DNA of 40,772 nt from Bacteroidales bacterium (GCA_031253655.1 JAIRVY010000135.1:1-40772); one strand, 5' to 3'; positions 10,111 to 18,338 are shown, counted from the first letter of the stretch. The notes: generated by a model from the sequence alone, not told the origin. Numbers and translations are program-made.

Positions 10111-10575
10111 TTATTTTAAGTATAATTTAATAATTTTACGAATTATGATTAAAACCGCCACCGTTCCAACACCAAGCAAATAGAAATTGCGTTTTGTTTT
10201 GCGTTGTTTTTCGGCATAGTCTTCAGGAAAATGCTTACGATTGCAAGGTATTACTTTTTCTATCGGTATCTCTACAGTGATAGTTTCTGCCGGTATGATT
10301 AAATTTGTTTTTACTCGATTTGAATCAATGATAATATTACCTGTTATTCGCTTTCCTGTAATAGGAAAAATAAGCGGTTGTAGTAGAGGCATTTCTAACT
10401 TATAGCCGGGTGGAAATAAATAGATTGAATCGTATTTGTATTCCTCAATTACTACGGATTTTGTTACCGTGTCAATAGTAAATAATTCAGGGCATTTGTA
10501 GCGCAGCTTTGCCAATTGTTTCTGACAATTGCAAGATGAAAGAAATACCAAAAGAATTAGAAAATATTTTTTCAT
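10111..10575 (-). CDS. lipoprotein with C-terminal TM; candidate unimolecular spanin
   Basis: MKKYFLILLVFLSSCNC lipobox plus C-terminal TM NFYLLGVGTVAVLIIIRKIIKLYLK, directly next to a holin-like ORF. Confidence 0.65.
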   Translation of the reverse strand: MKKYFLILLVFLSSCNCQKQLAKLRYKCPELFTIDTVTKSVVIEEYKYDSIYLFPPGYKLEMPLLQPLIFPITGKRITGNIIIDSNRVKTNLIIPAETITVEIPIEKVIPCNRKHFPEDYAEKQRKTKRNFYLLGVGTVAVLIIIRKIIKLYLK

Positions 10576-10826
10576 GTTGTATATTTATCCGTTAATACTT
10601 TTGTAACCCCAACTGCTCCCAATAATGCAGAACATGCCCCAATTATTGCCGCTATTCCTGTGAAATAATCAAAACAAATTTTACCACTCTTAACCGTATC
10701 ATATACCATAACAAAACAACAAACCAACAAAATTAACAGGGCTACTACGGTTATCATTAATAGAACTAGTCGTGAACTGCTAACCTCACTCTGTTTATTA
10801 ATTAATCGTAAAAAAAACTTTCTCAT
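10572..10826 (-). CDS. holin-like two-TM protein
   Basis: Two hydrophobic segments LVLLMITVVALLILLVCCFVMVY and YFTGIAAIIGACSALLGAVGVT; 84 aa. Confidence 0.55.
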   Translation of the reverse strand: MRKFFLRLINKQSEVSSSRLVLLMITVVALLILLVCCFVMVYDTVKSGKICFDYFTGIAAIIGACSALLGAVGVTKVLTDKYTT

Positions 10827-11125
10827 CAGTTGTATTTTTTGTCTTGCTTGGTTACTAACTTTTTGTCCATCTCAGTAAGTTTGTCATTAATAGACCCTAA
10901 TTTTGAATCAATATCTTTTAGTAAATCCTTTTCAATTTCTAATTTAAGTACTTCTAATTTTCCTTTCATATCAATTTTTACAAGTTGTATCTCTTTTTCA
11001 ATATGTACAAATTTTATTTGTGTATTTATGAAACTTCCTGCCAAACCCGTAACGACAGTGATTAGGAAAGTCCAAAAAATCGCTTTGGGAATCAATATGA
11101 AATCTCTGTTTTCATTTTTCATCAT
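10826..11125 (-). CDS. membrane protein with N-terminal TM and coiled coil
   Basis: AIFWTFLITVVTGLAGSFI then charged heptad-like tail; 4-bp overlap with upstream ORF. Confidence 0.6.
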   Translation of the reverse strand: MMKNENRDFILIPKAIFWTFLITVVTGLAGSFINTQIKFVHIEKEIQLVKIDMKGKLEVLKLEIEKDLLKDIDSKLGSINDKLTEMDKKLVTKQDKKYN

Positions 11126-11364
11126 TTCATCACTTTTAGAATAACTTGAATATCACCGTTTGACATTTCTGAAAACTGCAAAGCGCCACTTTCTGCTATT
11201 TCGTTCGAAAGTTGCATCACGCCATCTATAGCGATCTGTTTATTAGTCCTTTTTCTGTTCGGTGTAAATCTGTCTGTTACTACTATAGCGCTCCCTTTTT
11301 GAATATATATCCCAAAAATAATCCCTATGATTAATGATGCTAAAATTAATATAATTGTTATCAT
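11122..11364 (-). CDS. small N-terminally anchored membrane protein
   Basis: MITIILILASLIIGIIFGIYIQKG. Confidence 0.6.
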   Translation of the reverse strand: MITIILILASLIIGIIFGIYIQKGSAIVVTDRFTPNRKRTNKQIAIDGVMQLSNEIAESGALQFSEMSNGDIQVILKVMK

Positions 11365-11371
11365 AATATTA

Positions 11372-11812
11372 TTATTTAGATTCTGCTTTCCAATTTTGAG
11401 ATGCTAAATTCGGGGTGGTTTTATTGAAAAATCCATAAACGGGGTCGGTAATGTTTTGTGCTTCGTAAACAACACCATCATAGGTTCTTATAAATCCATT
11501 TTCTACATATTCTCCAAAAATCCATTCTTTATCATCTGCATCGGTAAACGGGCGAAACAAATCAATCATTGTAGGGTAAGAAGGCGGGGTAGTGTTTTGA
11601 TTTGAATTAGGTGATTTAATTGTAAAATATTTTTTCCCATCGTATTGTAACACCTCGTTTACTATAGGGGTTGTTCCACTTATCCATTTTTTGAATAATG
11701 TAAAAGGAAGCTTTAATATTCTGTTTCTGTTTTGCAAAAAACTTGTATTTTGCACAATTTCTGTCATTTGCGCGAACATTTCGTCAACTTTAGTTTTTTC
11801 GTCTCTAATCAT
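11372..11812 (-). CDS. phage structural/fibre-associated protein, carbohydrate-binding-like C-terminus
   Basis: YDGVVYEAQNITDPVYGFFNKTTPNLASQNWKAESK resembles ChiC/chitin-binding-like repeats of phage fibres. Confidence 0.4.
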   Translation of the reverse strand: MIRDEKTKVDEMFAQMTEIVQNTSFLQNRNRILKLPFTLFKKWISGTTPIVNEVLQYDGKKYFTIKSPNSNQNTTPPSYPTMIDLFRPFTDADDKEWIFGEYVENGFIRTYDGVVYEAQNITDPVYGFFNKTTPNLASQNWKAESK

Positions 11813-11830
11813 ATTTTAATATTTATAAGT

Positions 11831-12115
11831 TTAACCGAATAGTAATTGATATAAATAATCTTGAGGCGTTTGTTCAGTGATTGGGATTTCTACCAAATTC
11901 CATTGTTGGATTATTTGTGTTTCGGTTTCATCCCATCCCGCAAATTCATAGTTATATCCTTCGGGTGGTAGTGGTGGTGATAAAGTTATTATTTCTTTAT
12001 ACCCAAGCGTAATTAATTGCGCTTCACTTGGTGGAATTACTAACATGTCGTCCTCTTGTATTATTGTAGGTGCATATTCAATTTGTCCGTTTATCAGTTT
12101 TCCGTATCTTTTCAT
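11831..12115 (-). CDS. small phage protein (XkdW/fibre-accessory-like)
   Basis: MKRYGKLINGQIEYAPTIIQ pattern; next to the fibre-like gene. Confidence 0.35.
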   Translation of the reverse strand: MKRYGKLINGQIEYAPTIIQEDDMLVIPPSEAQLITLGYKEIITLSPPLPPEGYNYEFAGWDETETQIIQQWNLVEIPITEQTPQDYLYQLLFG

Positions 12116-12126
12116 ATTTGTTGTTT

Positions 12127-13107
12127 TTAAAAGGTATAATTAAAACCACGTAATCTTGGATATGTAATATCTTCGCTTACAATCTCCCAAATAGTGTCCA
12201 TATCCCATCCCATTGTATCGCGGTAAAATGCAAGTGATTTTAGCTGTGTTTCTGTTGCGTTAGCGCCATTTCTTAAACTTGCGCCTATATCAATCGTAGG
12301 TATTGCATTGTTTAACAGTGCAGTATCCAATGAATAGTTGTTAATCAATTGTGGAGTATTCGCGTGTCCACCTGCAATTCTTTTTGATCCGACTGTTCCT
12401 GCTAAAGTCGCGTTAATTGTAGCAAGGTTAACGCAATTACTGATTTTCGCCGATGAGTTCTCTGTCCTACATATACCAAACGCATTACCTGACCCACCGT
12501 TTATCGTTCCTTTTGACAAGCAATTTCTAACTTCAAATTGTTGCGCTCTACTATTGATAATATTTGCATATCCATAACCACCATCTTTTGTTGCGACAAA
12601 ATCAACCACACAGTTTTCAATCAACCCTGAAAATTGAGTAGCGATTCCAGCTAACTCATAATTTACTTTTTGTATAATAATACCTTGTACATAAACTTTT
12701 CTTATTATCCCATTTCCTCCATACCCTATTGCGCCTGTATTATTATTAATACCTGCCTTCCCTAATCTGTTAATATACACATTAATAAAAGCCAAATTTT
12801 CTAAAATACCGTTAACGCTTCCAAAAAGTGCTGTTGAATTAAAAGTGGGTGCCTTGTCGTCAATAATTATGTTTTTGAAAACCTTGTAGTTTCCGTGAAA
12901 ATGACCTTCGTAAACAGCATTTTGATAAGGTATTGTAAACCCTGTAAAATCTATGTTATTGGTAACTTTGTGATGTATTCCTGAAAAAGTATTACCAATT
13001 ATCATTTCGTTGCGAAATGCAATATAATCAAATACATTTTCAATTAAAAAAGGGAACTCTTCCGTTCCTAATTCTGGCTTTCCCATTAGTCTTCTACTTT
13101 GTTTCAT
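12127..13107 (-). CDS. GLUG/right-handed beta-helix-like fibre or receptor-binding protein
   Basis: Repeated short strands ALFGSVNGILENLAFINVYI, AGIATQFSGLIENCVVDF, RNCLSKGTINGGSGNAFG, SNCVNLATINATLAG. Confidence 0.6.
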   Translation of the reverse strand: MKQSRRLMGKPELGTEEFPFLIENVFDYIAFRNEMIIGNTFSGIHHKVTNNIDFTGFTIPYQNAVYEGHFHGNYKVFKNIIIDDKAPTFNSTALFGSVNGILENLAFINVYINRLGKAGINNNTGAIGYGGNGIIRKVYVQGIIIQKVNYELAGIATQFSGLIENCVVDFVATKDGGYGYANIINSRAQQFEVRNCLSKGTINGGSGNAFGICRTENSSAKISNCVNLATINATLAGTVGSKRIAGGHANTPQLINNYSLDTALLNNAIPTIDIGASLRNGANATETQLKSLAFYRDTMGWDMDTIWEIVSEDITYPRLRGFNYTF

Positions 13108-13697
13108 ACTGGAATTCTAAAAGGTGTATTACAAATCAACCCATTAGATATTGACAGTTCATAAATCGTACCTCCTTTGCAAGGGAATTCTCCCGCCAAT
13201 GAGGTACCTGCCGGAACACTTAAAATTGTTGGGGATACGGATACGGCGTTGGATGCTATTCCGCTTTTATACCAAATAACTATATCCTGTGTTAGACTTA
13301 ACGGAATTGAATTCAATACTAAGTGTGATAAATTATCAAATATATAGCGCGTATCTAATTTTGGTGTAAGTGCTATAGATGTAGAGACTAAATCTTCAAC
13401 GATTAGGGGCAAAGTACTATTACCGGGATCACCTTTGTCGCCTTTTGGACCGGGATCGCCTTTGTCGCCTTTTGAACCTGGATCACCCTTGTCGCCTTTT
13501 GAACCGGGATCACCTTTGTCGCCTTTTGGACCGGGATCACCTTTGTCGCCTTTTGGACCGGGATCACCTTTGTCGCCTTTTGGACCGGGAGTTTCAGTAC
13601 TAATACCGGATTCATCTTGGCAAAATTTATCACTTTTTCGATAGATAAAGCGTTTATCTAACACCTTATCTGTTATGTTTCCCTTATTTTTTTCCAT
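13104..13697 (-). CDS. collagen-like virion spike/fibre candidate
   Basis: Six GP/SKGDKGDP nonapeptide units, then a beta-rich C-terminal domain; ATG at 13697 preferred over the TTG at 13703. Confidence 0.75.
   Translation of the reverse strand: MEKNKGNITDKVLDKRFIYRKSDKFCQDESGISTETPGPKGDKGDPGPKGDKGDPGPKGDKGDPGSKGDKGDPGSKGDKGDPGPKGDKGDPGNSTLPLIVEDLVSTSIALTPKLDTRYIFDNLSHLVLNSIPLSLTQDIVIWYKSGIASNAVSVSPTILSVPAGTSLAGEFPCKGGTIYELSISNGLICNTPFRIPV
13426..13587. repeat. six tandem 27-bp units encoding the collagen-like region
   Basis: GGATCACCTTTGTCGCCTTTTGGACCG and close variants x6. Confidence 0.95.
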
Positions 13698-13699
13698 AT

Positions 13700-13789
13700 T
13701 CAAAGGTTCTTATAAATTATCCAAATTCCAAAAGCTATAGCTACAGATGCTGCCCCTATTTCAAAATATTTCATAACTTTTTTTTTCAT
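13700..13789 (-). CDS. 24-29 aa single-TM microprotein (absent from ORF track)
   Basis: (MKKKV)MKYFEIGAASVAIAFGIWIIYKNL; overlaps both neighbouring genes. Confidence 0.45.
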   Translation of the reverse strand: MKKKVMKYFEIGAASVAIAFGIWIIYKNL

Positions 13790-14249
13790 CAAGAGTTTCT
13801 AAATTATATTGTTTAATGATGTTTATCAATTTATTGGCATAACCCGGGTCGGTGGCATAACCACAACTTTGCAGCGCCTTTGCCTGTTCTTCCGGGGTTT
13901 GCGCATCTCTAACCCGGGCATAGCGCGATAAAGTGAGTAATAAGTGAGAGTGATCTTTAATAGAATCCTGTATGGAACTGTAGGCACGAAATTTATCTAC
14001 AATGCTAATATTTCCATCACCATAGTTTTCTTTTGTAGAGGCGGTTATTGCGTTTCCTTTCCAATAGGGAGAAAAACTACCGGAGGCTTTAATACCAAAC
14101 AAATTCTTTGCTTCGCCAACTGTGCTTCTTCCCCATCCTGTTTCTAAAGCTGCCTGTGCCATTTTTACGGATGGCAACAATGGCGTGCCCAGTGTGGATA
14201 ATACTATCGCTTCTGAATATTGGTCAATAAATTTTTTTTCTTTACTCAT
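13761..14249 (-). CDS. glucosaminidase-family peptidoglycan hydrolase
   Basis: SVKMAQAALETGWGRSTVGEAKNLFGIKASGSFSPYWKGNAI ... SCGYATDPGYANKLINIIKQYNL. Confidence 0.88.
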   Translation of the reverse strand: MSKEKKFIDQYSEAIVLSTLGTPLLPSVKMAQAALETGWGRSTVGEAKNLFGIKASGSFSPYWKGNAITASTKENYGDGNISIVDKFRAYSSIQDSIKDHSHLLLTLSRYARVRDAQTPEEQAKALQSCGYATDPGYANKLINIIKQYNLETLDEKKSYEIF

Positions 14250-14392
14250 ATCTTTTTACTGATAATTATTAAGATTATTCCCACAATAAAAACAGCTACC
14301 GCTAATACGGCAGCGCTCAAGTAGTCTATTCCAATATCTACTCTCACGGCTTTGTCGCCGGATATTACATCTAAAATTCCTTTGTCGTTCAT
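14246..14392 (-). CDS. 48-aa single-TM protein (absent from ORF track)
   Basis: MNDKGILDVISGDKAVRVDIGIDYLSAAVLAVAVFIVGIILIIISKKI; stop overlaps the ATG of the glucosaminidase gene. Confidence 0.6.
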   Translation of the reverse strand: MNDKGILDVISGDKAVRVDIGIDYLSAAVLAVAVFIVGIILIIISKKI

Positions 14393-14393
14393 A

Positions 14394-14723
14394 TTAGGTA
14401 GTATGTTCTTGGTCTATTTGTGAATAATAAAAAGATTTGCTTACGATACGCATCCCCGTCAAATTGTAGAGTCTGGCTTCTGTTTTATATCCAAAAATTC
14501 CATCTTCAACTAATTGTTCCGCCATAGGATTTAACGCGTTAAGTACTTTCTGAAGAAATATAACCCTTACGCCTGTACTGCCTTGTTTCAAAGGAAAATT
14601 ATCACTGCGTACTTCCGGTGTGTTATCCCTTGCTTTTTTTTGCTTTATCTTTTTGATAATAAAATAAGAAGCAATTCCAAGTAAAGCTAATACAACAATA
14701 ATCATAACGATTTTTTTTTTCAT
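14394..14723 (-). CDS. membrane-anchored peptidoglycan-binding-like protein
   Basis: N-terminal TM, then LKQGSTGVRVIFLQKVLNAL...EDGIFGYKTEARL (PG_binding_1-like). Confidence 0.65.
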   Translation of the reverse strand: MKKKIVMIIVVLALLGIASYFIIKKIKQKKARDNTPEVRSDNFPLKQGSTGVRVIFLQKVLNALNPMAEQLVEDGIFGYKTEARLYNLTGMRIVSKSFYYSQIDQEHTT

Positions 14724-14740
14724 GTTTTTATGTTCGTTAC

Positions 14741-15214
14741 TTAAAATTTGTAAAATATCCCCTTTTTAGTTAGAGTCTTATTTATCTCTTTTTTTATGTC
14801 TCCTGGCTTCCACCAGTGCACCTCACCATCAAGCCACTGCTGCAAGTTCTCTCCGTCTCGTACGCCAAATGCTTGCACTAATTTGAGCACGTCTGTAATG
14901 TTAATCATTTGCTCAAACACATCTTTAATAGTAGTTTTATCGGTCCCTGCGCCTTTCATTGCGGTATAAAGACGGTTGGCAAATTCTTTGTATTTGGCAT
15001 CGTTATAAGATGGTGGGTTGCCGTTGTCTATCTCTTTGCTTATATCGCTGTCTAAGGCTATTTTTGTGCTGATACTGTTGAATAGCGCTTTAATTTTCGA
15101 CCAGGAAAAATAAAATACTACTGCAATTACTGCCAAAATGATTAATAGCGCTAACAAGCGCTTAGGATTACTTACCAACCCCTCTGTTTTATCTAATAAA
15201 TTTTGATTTGCCAT
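14741..15214 (-). CDS. N-anchored membrane protein with annexin-like repeat
   Basis: TM LLALLIILAVIAVVFYFSW; LYTAMKGAGTDKTTIKDVFEQMINITDVLKLVQAFGVRDGENLQQWLDGE. Confidence 0.55.
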   Translation of the reverse strand: MANQNLLDKTEGLVSNPKRLLALLIILAVIAVVFYFSWSKIKALFNSISTKIALDSDISKEIDNGNPPSYNDAKYKEFANRLYTAMKGAGTDKTTIKDVFEQMINITDVLKLVQAFGVRDGENLQQWLDGEVHWWKPGDIKKEINKTLTKKGIFYKF

Positions 15215-15215
15215 A

Positions 15216-15686
15216 TTATTTTTTTTGTTTGAATAATACTAAAATAATGCCTGCTACTACTAAAGCGCCGATAATTAATGTTCCATTTGATATGCCGGAA
15301 AAAAGTTGCTGCTTTTCGTCTTCTAAAGTTTTTTTTCGCAATGTACCATCGTCTTTGTGCAAATTACCATCCTGATCTTCTAAATAACCGTCCTCATCAC
15401 TTTCTGAAAGATACCCGGACCTTTTGATTTCCTGAATTTCTGACATGAATTTGTCTCGATCTCCCACTGATACATGGTAAGTTCTTACAAACCTCTCTTT
15501 TCCGGTTCCACCAACTTCCGTTTTTTGAATCAAATACGACCAATACTTATTAATCAAATCCTGCAGAAGTCCCGTATTATTTTTATTGGTGTTAACCCTA
15601 AGCCGTTTGGGGTAAGCAGCAAAATACTGTGTATTAGTGATCATATCAGCCAAGGTCGTACGATCCTTATTCGTAATTTGTGCCAT
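15216..15686 (-). CDS. C-terminally anchored putative virion membrane protein
   Basis: C-terminal TM GTLIIGALVVAGIILVLFKQKK. Confidence 0.55.
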   Translation of the reverse strand: MAQITNKDRTTLADMITNTQYFAAYPKRLRVNTNKNNTGLLQDLINKYWSYLIQKTEVGGTGKERFVRTYHVSVGDRDKFMSEIQEIKRSGYLSESDEDGYLEDQDGNLHKDDGTLRKKTLEDEKQQLFSGISNGTLIIGALVVAGIILVLFKQKK

Positions 15687-15691
15687 AATTA

Positions 15692-16327
15692 TTATTTTTT
15701 AAGTTTTCCTGAAATAACAAATAGAGATATCAGAATGGCTGCCAACAAAATGTTGGTCATGGAAAAATAGATGTTTCCAATGGCGAAGCCATTCACTTTA
15801 TGGCTTTTTCCGTATGTGGTAGTAGTTACCGGTGTGTCATCGGTGCCGTCGGCGCGTTTTTTTCTGTTCTTTCTTTTCTTTTTTATAGGAAGCATTGCAC
15901 CGTTTGCAGCTGCCTTTTGAAAAGGATTATCTGAATGGTTAAGTTTTTTTCTCATATCGTTTGAATTTTGATTTATTTTTGGGTATGATGTTTTTCCTGC
16001 GTGTTTTATTAAAGCCGCTTCATGATAAAGCGCATTGAGGCGACTTTTGTCTTTCAGGTTCATTTTAGCAAGTGCATTAATGCCGTCTTTTAAGGCACTT
16101 TGGTTTATTTTAAGAGTTTGCACTAATGCGTAGGCATCTGCTTCCTTTTCAAATTCAGTAGGAAGCAAGTAGTGTCCGCGCTCATGCTGAATGATAAAAG
16201 CACGTTCGTAAGGGGTAAATTTATGCCAAACGTCTTTATTGATTTCAATAATGCCGGTTGCCATATATACGGCTGCCGGAGAGCGTCCTATAACCGTTGA
16301 ATCCACAATATTTATTTTATTTTCCAT
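15692..16327 (-). CDS. HExxH metallopeptidase-like tail-anchored protein
   Basis: AFIIQHERGHYLLPTEFEKEADAYALVQTL; C-terminal TM IYFSMTNILLAAILISLFVISGKLKK. Confidence 0.6.
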   Translation of the reverse strand: MENKINIVDSTVIGRSPAAVYMATGIIEINKDVWHKFTPYERAFIIQHERGHYLLPTEFEKEADAYALVQTLKINQSALKDGINALAKMNLKDKSRLNALYHEAALIKHAGKTSYPKINQNSNDMRKKLNHSDNPFQKAAANGAMLPIKKKRKNRKKRADGTDDTPVTTTTYGKSHKVNGFAIGNIYFSMTNILLAAILISLFVISGKLKK

Positions 16328-16330
16328 TTT

Positions 16331-16636
16331 CTACTTTTTTACACTTCTTAATTTCTTAAATCCAAGCCACGCAGCAATAACTACAACTACTATTACTGCT
16401 ATAATAGCAGTAATGTAAGATAAATCTATACCGCCGGTTCTTTTGTCTATGATAAATCGACTTCTCGGAGCATTCGCACTTTTCTTCGACTTAAACAAGT
16501 TCGTAACTCCACTGAAAATACCTTTAACACCCCCCTCTACAACCTCCCCAACAATAAATCTTCTTTTCTTTTTATGAGGGGAAGATTTTTTTATTTCGGT
16601 TTTTTCATCAAGCGAAAAATAGATATATTGTTTCAT
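16331..16636 (-). CDS. tail-anchored membrane protein
   Basis: DLSYITAIIAVIVVVVIAAWLGFKKLRSVKK. Confidence 0.6.
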   Translation of the reverse strand: MKQYIYFSLDEKTEIKKSSPHKKKRRFIVGEVVEGGVKGIFSGVTNLFKSKKSANAPRSRFIIDKRTGGIDLSYITAIIAVIVVVVIAAWLGFKKLRSVKK

Positions 16637-16638
16637 TG

Positions 16639-16914
16639 TTATTTTTTGCGAATTAGCATAATAAGTCCTACCACTACGGCGATACTTACAACACCAAGAA
16701 TCATATACAATCCTATATTACTTTTTTGTGGATTCTGTTGGGCGTTGTAATAGCTTGTGTTTTGTACTTCTTTTCCGCCGATAATACCGCTTGCTAAATT
16801 ACCTGCACCTGTAAGAATATCTCCCGTATTGCTCAATAAAACTTCCCACCACTTGCCGCCGGTTTCTCCCCCGTTTCCATACTGTTTTTTTAATTGTGAT
16901 TGTTTTGGTATCAT
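16639..16914 (-). CDS. tail-anchored membrane protein
   Basis: IGLYMILGVVSIAVVVGLIMLIRKK at C-terminus. Confidence 0.6.
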   Translation of the reverse strand: MIPKQSQLKKQYGNGGETGGKWWEVLLSNTGDILTGAGNLASGIIGGKEVQNTSYYNAQQNPQKSNIGLYMILGVVSIAVVVGLIMLIRKK

Positions 16915-16943
16915 AATCGTGTTTTTTTTGGTTTATTAATAAA

Positions 16944-16973
16944 TATGCCCTGCCCCTAAAGAGGCAGGGCATA
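16944..16973 (-). terminator. strong hairpin (11-bp stem, 8-nt loop) after the candidate capsid gene
   Basis: TATGCCCTGCC...GGCAGGGCATA, T-rich downstream on minus strand. Confidence 0.7.
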
Positions 16974-16995
16974 CCCGGTTAAAGAAAAGGTATCA

Positions 16996-17607
16996 CTAAA
17001 AACGGAAGTTGAAATTCATGGTAGCACCGGCAGGAATGTTTACCGCCATAACCAAATCGTCGCAAATTTCAAGCGGATAGTCGCTAAAGTCAATTATTAC
17101 ACGATCCGGTTGATATTGGTCAGGAGAGAAAAACTGGTTGATGTCAATATTAACCATTTTACCATGACCCAGAGGAGAGGCTTTGGTGAGTTCTATCGAG
17201 GCTTCAAAAGCATCCTGGTTGTTGGTCGTAATTAATAAAGATTTTAATTGTCTTGGGTTGGTGGCGATATATCTTTTAAACGCCTGGATAGTTGCAGCTG
17301 GGTTTCCGCTGGCAAAATCAATAGTTACACCAGGTTCAACTTCAGTACTTCCATCGAAAGCAATAGCTGCTATAGAAAAACCGTTGTCTTTTAATTCTTT
17401 TGTTGAACTTTGATTAATAGGCGCCGATGTACGCGAGGCGTTATAGTCCATTGTGTCGAAAAAAGCACCCAAAAGCGCCACTTTTTGAATTTTGTCGCTA
17501 TTGTTGGTAGCTTTGATGGTAAATTTTTCAAGCATACCATTTTGTACGCTGCGAGATAAGATATTAGCCATTTTTGAGGCTTCTATTTGTAAAATTTTTT
17601 GTGCCAT
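16996..17607 (-). CDS. candidate major capsid protein (beta-rich, no TM)
   Basis: 203-aa soluble beta-rich ORF among small membrane-protein genes, followed by a strong hairpin; FTIKATNNSDKIQKVALLGAFF...LVMAVNIPAGATMNFNFRF. Confidence 0.5.
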   Translation of the reverse strand: MAQKILQIEASKMANILSRSVQNGMLEKFTIKATNNSDKIQKVALLGAFFDTMDYNASRTSAPINQSSTKELKDNGFSIAAIAFDGSTEVEPGVTIDFASGNPAATIQAFKRYIATNPRQLKSLLITTNNQDAFEASIELTKASPLGHGKMVNIDINQFFSPDQYQPDRVIIDFSDYPLEICDDLVMAVNIPAGATMNFNFRF

Positions 17608-17680
17608 GTTTTTGTTTTTTTTTATGTTAATTGTTTATTTTCTTTAAAAACAGAATCTGTATCCGGCTTAGGCCGGTCTG

Positions 17681-17818
17681 TTACTCCCCCGGCGTTAAGG
17701 GAGGTTCTTCGTTTGCTTTTTCTTTTTTGGCTTTATAAACAGAATAAGCCGAATAGCCGCCTAAAGCAAGTGCTATAATTACTATAATTGTGATGTTGTC
17801 GTTAAAAAATTTTTTCAT
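17681..17818 (-). CDS. 45-aa single-TM protein (absent from ORF track)
   Basis: MKKFFNDNITIIVIIALALGGYSAYSVYKAKKEKANEEPPLTPGE. Confidence 0.55.
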   Translation of the reverse strand: MKKFFNDNITIIVIIALALGGYSAYSVYKAKKEKANEEPPLTPGE

Positions 17819-18143
17819 TTGTTTATGTTATTAAAGGTTTAGTTTCAGTTAAAAAGGATTGGGGGCTTTGTTCCTACCACCACCAACGAGTCGTTTACAA
17901 CCGTTTATTTCTTCTTTATATCAAAAAAATACAACCCTTTATATTTTATTTATTAATTCGTTTTTTCGAGGTCAAAAAAGTAGTAACGAAAGATATACTT
18001 TCTCGAATTTGCATGAAAGTTCCTTAAAATACTTAAATTTTCCTCAAAATACCTGAATTGTCCTCAATAAAAAAGCCCTGCGGGCAGGTAGATCTAATGT
18101 ACCTGCTATTGTCGGTTAGTTTGAAAATGCAATGACAGCAAAA

Positions 18144-18338
18144 TTACGGCTCTCCCAGATGATTCACAATTTCGTTTATCTGTTTGATGCTGTAATAATA
18201 CCCGTCAGGTTTGATATGTTGTAAACTTTTACACCTTAGCCACGATTTAAAAGTTTTGGAGCATACACAGTACGCCCGGGCTAATTCTTTCAGCAATCTG
18301 GGTTTGTCGGTTATTTTTTCTCTCTGTCTTGTTTCCAT
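18144..18338 (-). CDS. small HTH (excisionase/MerR-like) protein
   Basis: LLKELARAYCVCSKTFKSWLRCKSL...YYSIKQINEIVNHLG. Confidence 0.5.
   Translation of the reverse strand: METRQREKITDKPRLLKELARAYCVCSKTFKSWLRCKSLQHIKPDGYYYSIKQINEIVNHLGEP

Noticed and set aside
13426-13587. Possible CRISPR-like array (six regular 27-bp units)
   Set aside because: Units are contiguous without spacers and encode a continuous GPKGDKGDP collagen-like protein in the operon frame
13403-13644. ORFs in other frames over the collagen repeats (76 aa minus, 69 aa plus)
   Set aside because: By-products of a 27-bp in-frame repeat; the collagen frame fits operon overlaps
17859-18056. 65-aa plus-strand ORF
   Set aside because: Overlaps degenerate tandem repeats, opposite to operon direction, no protein-like features
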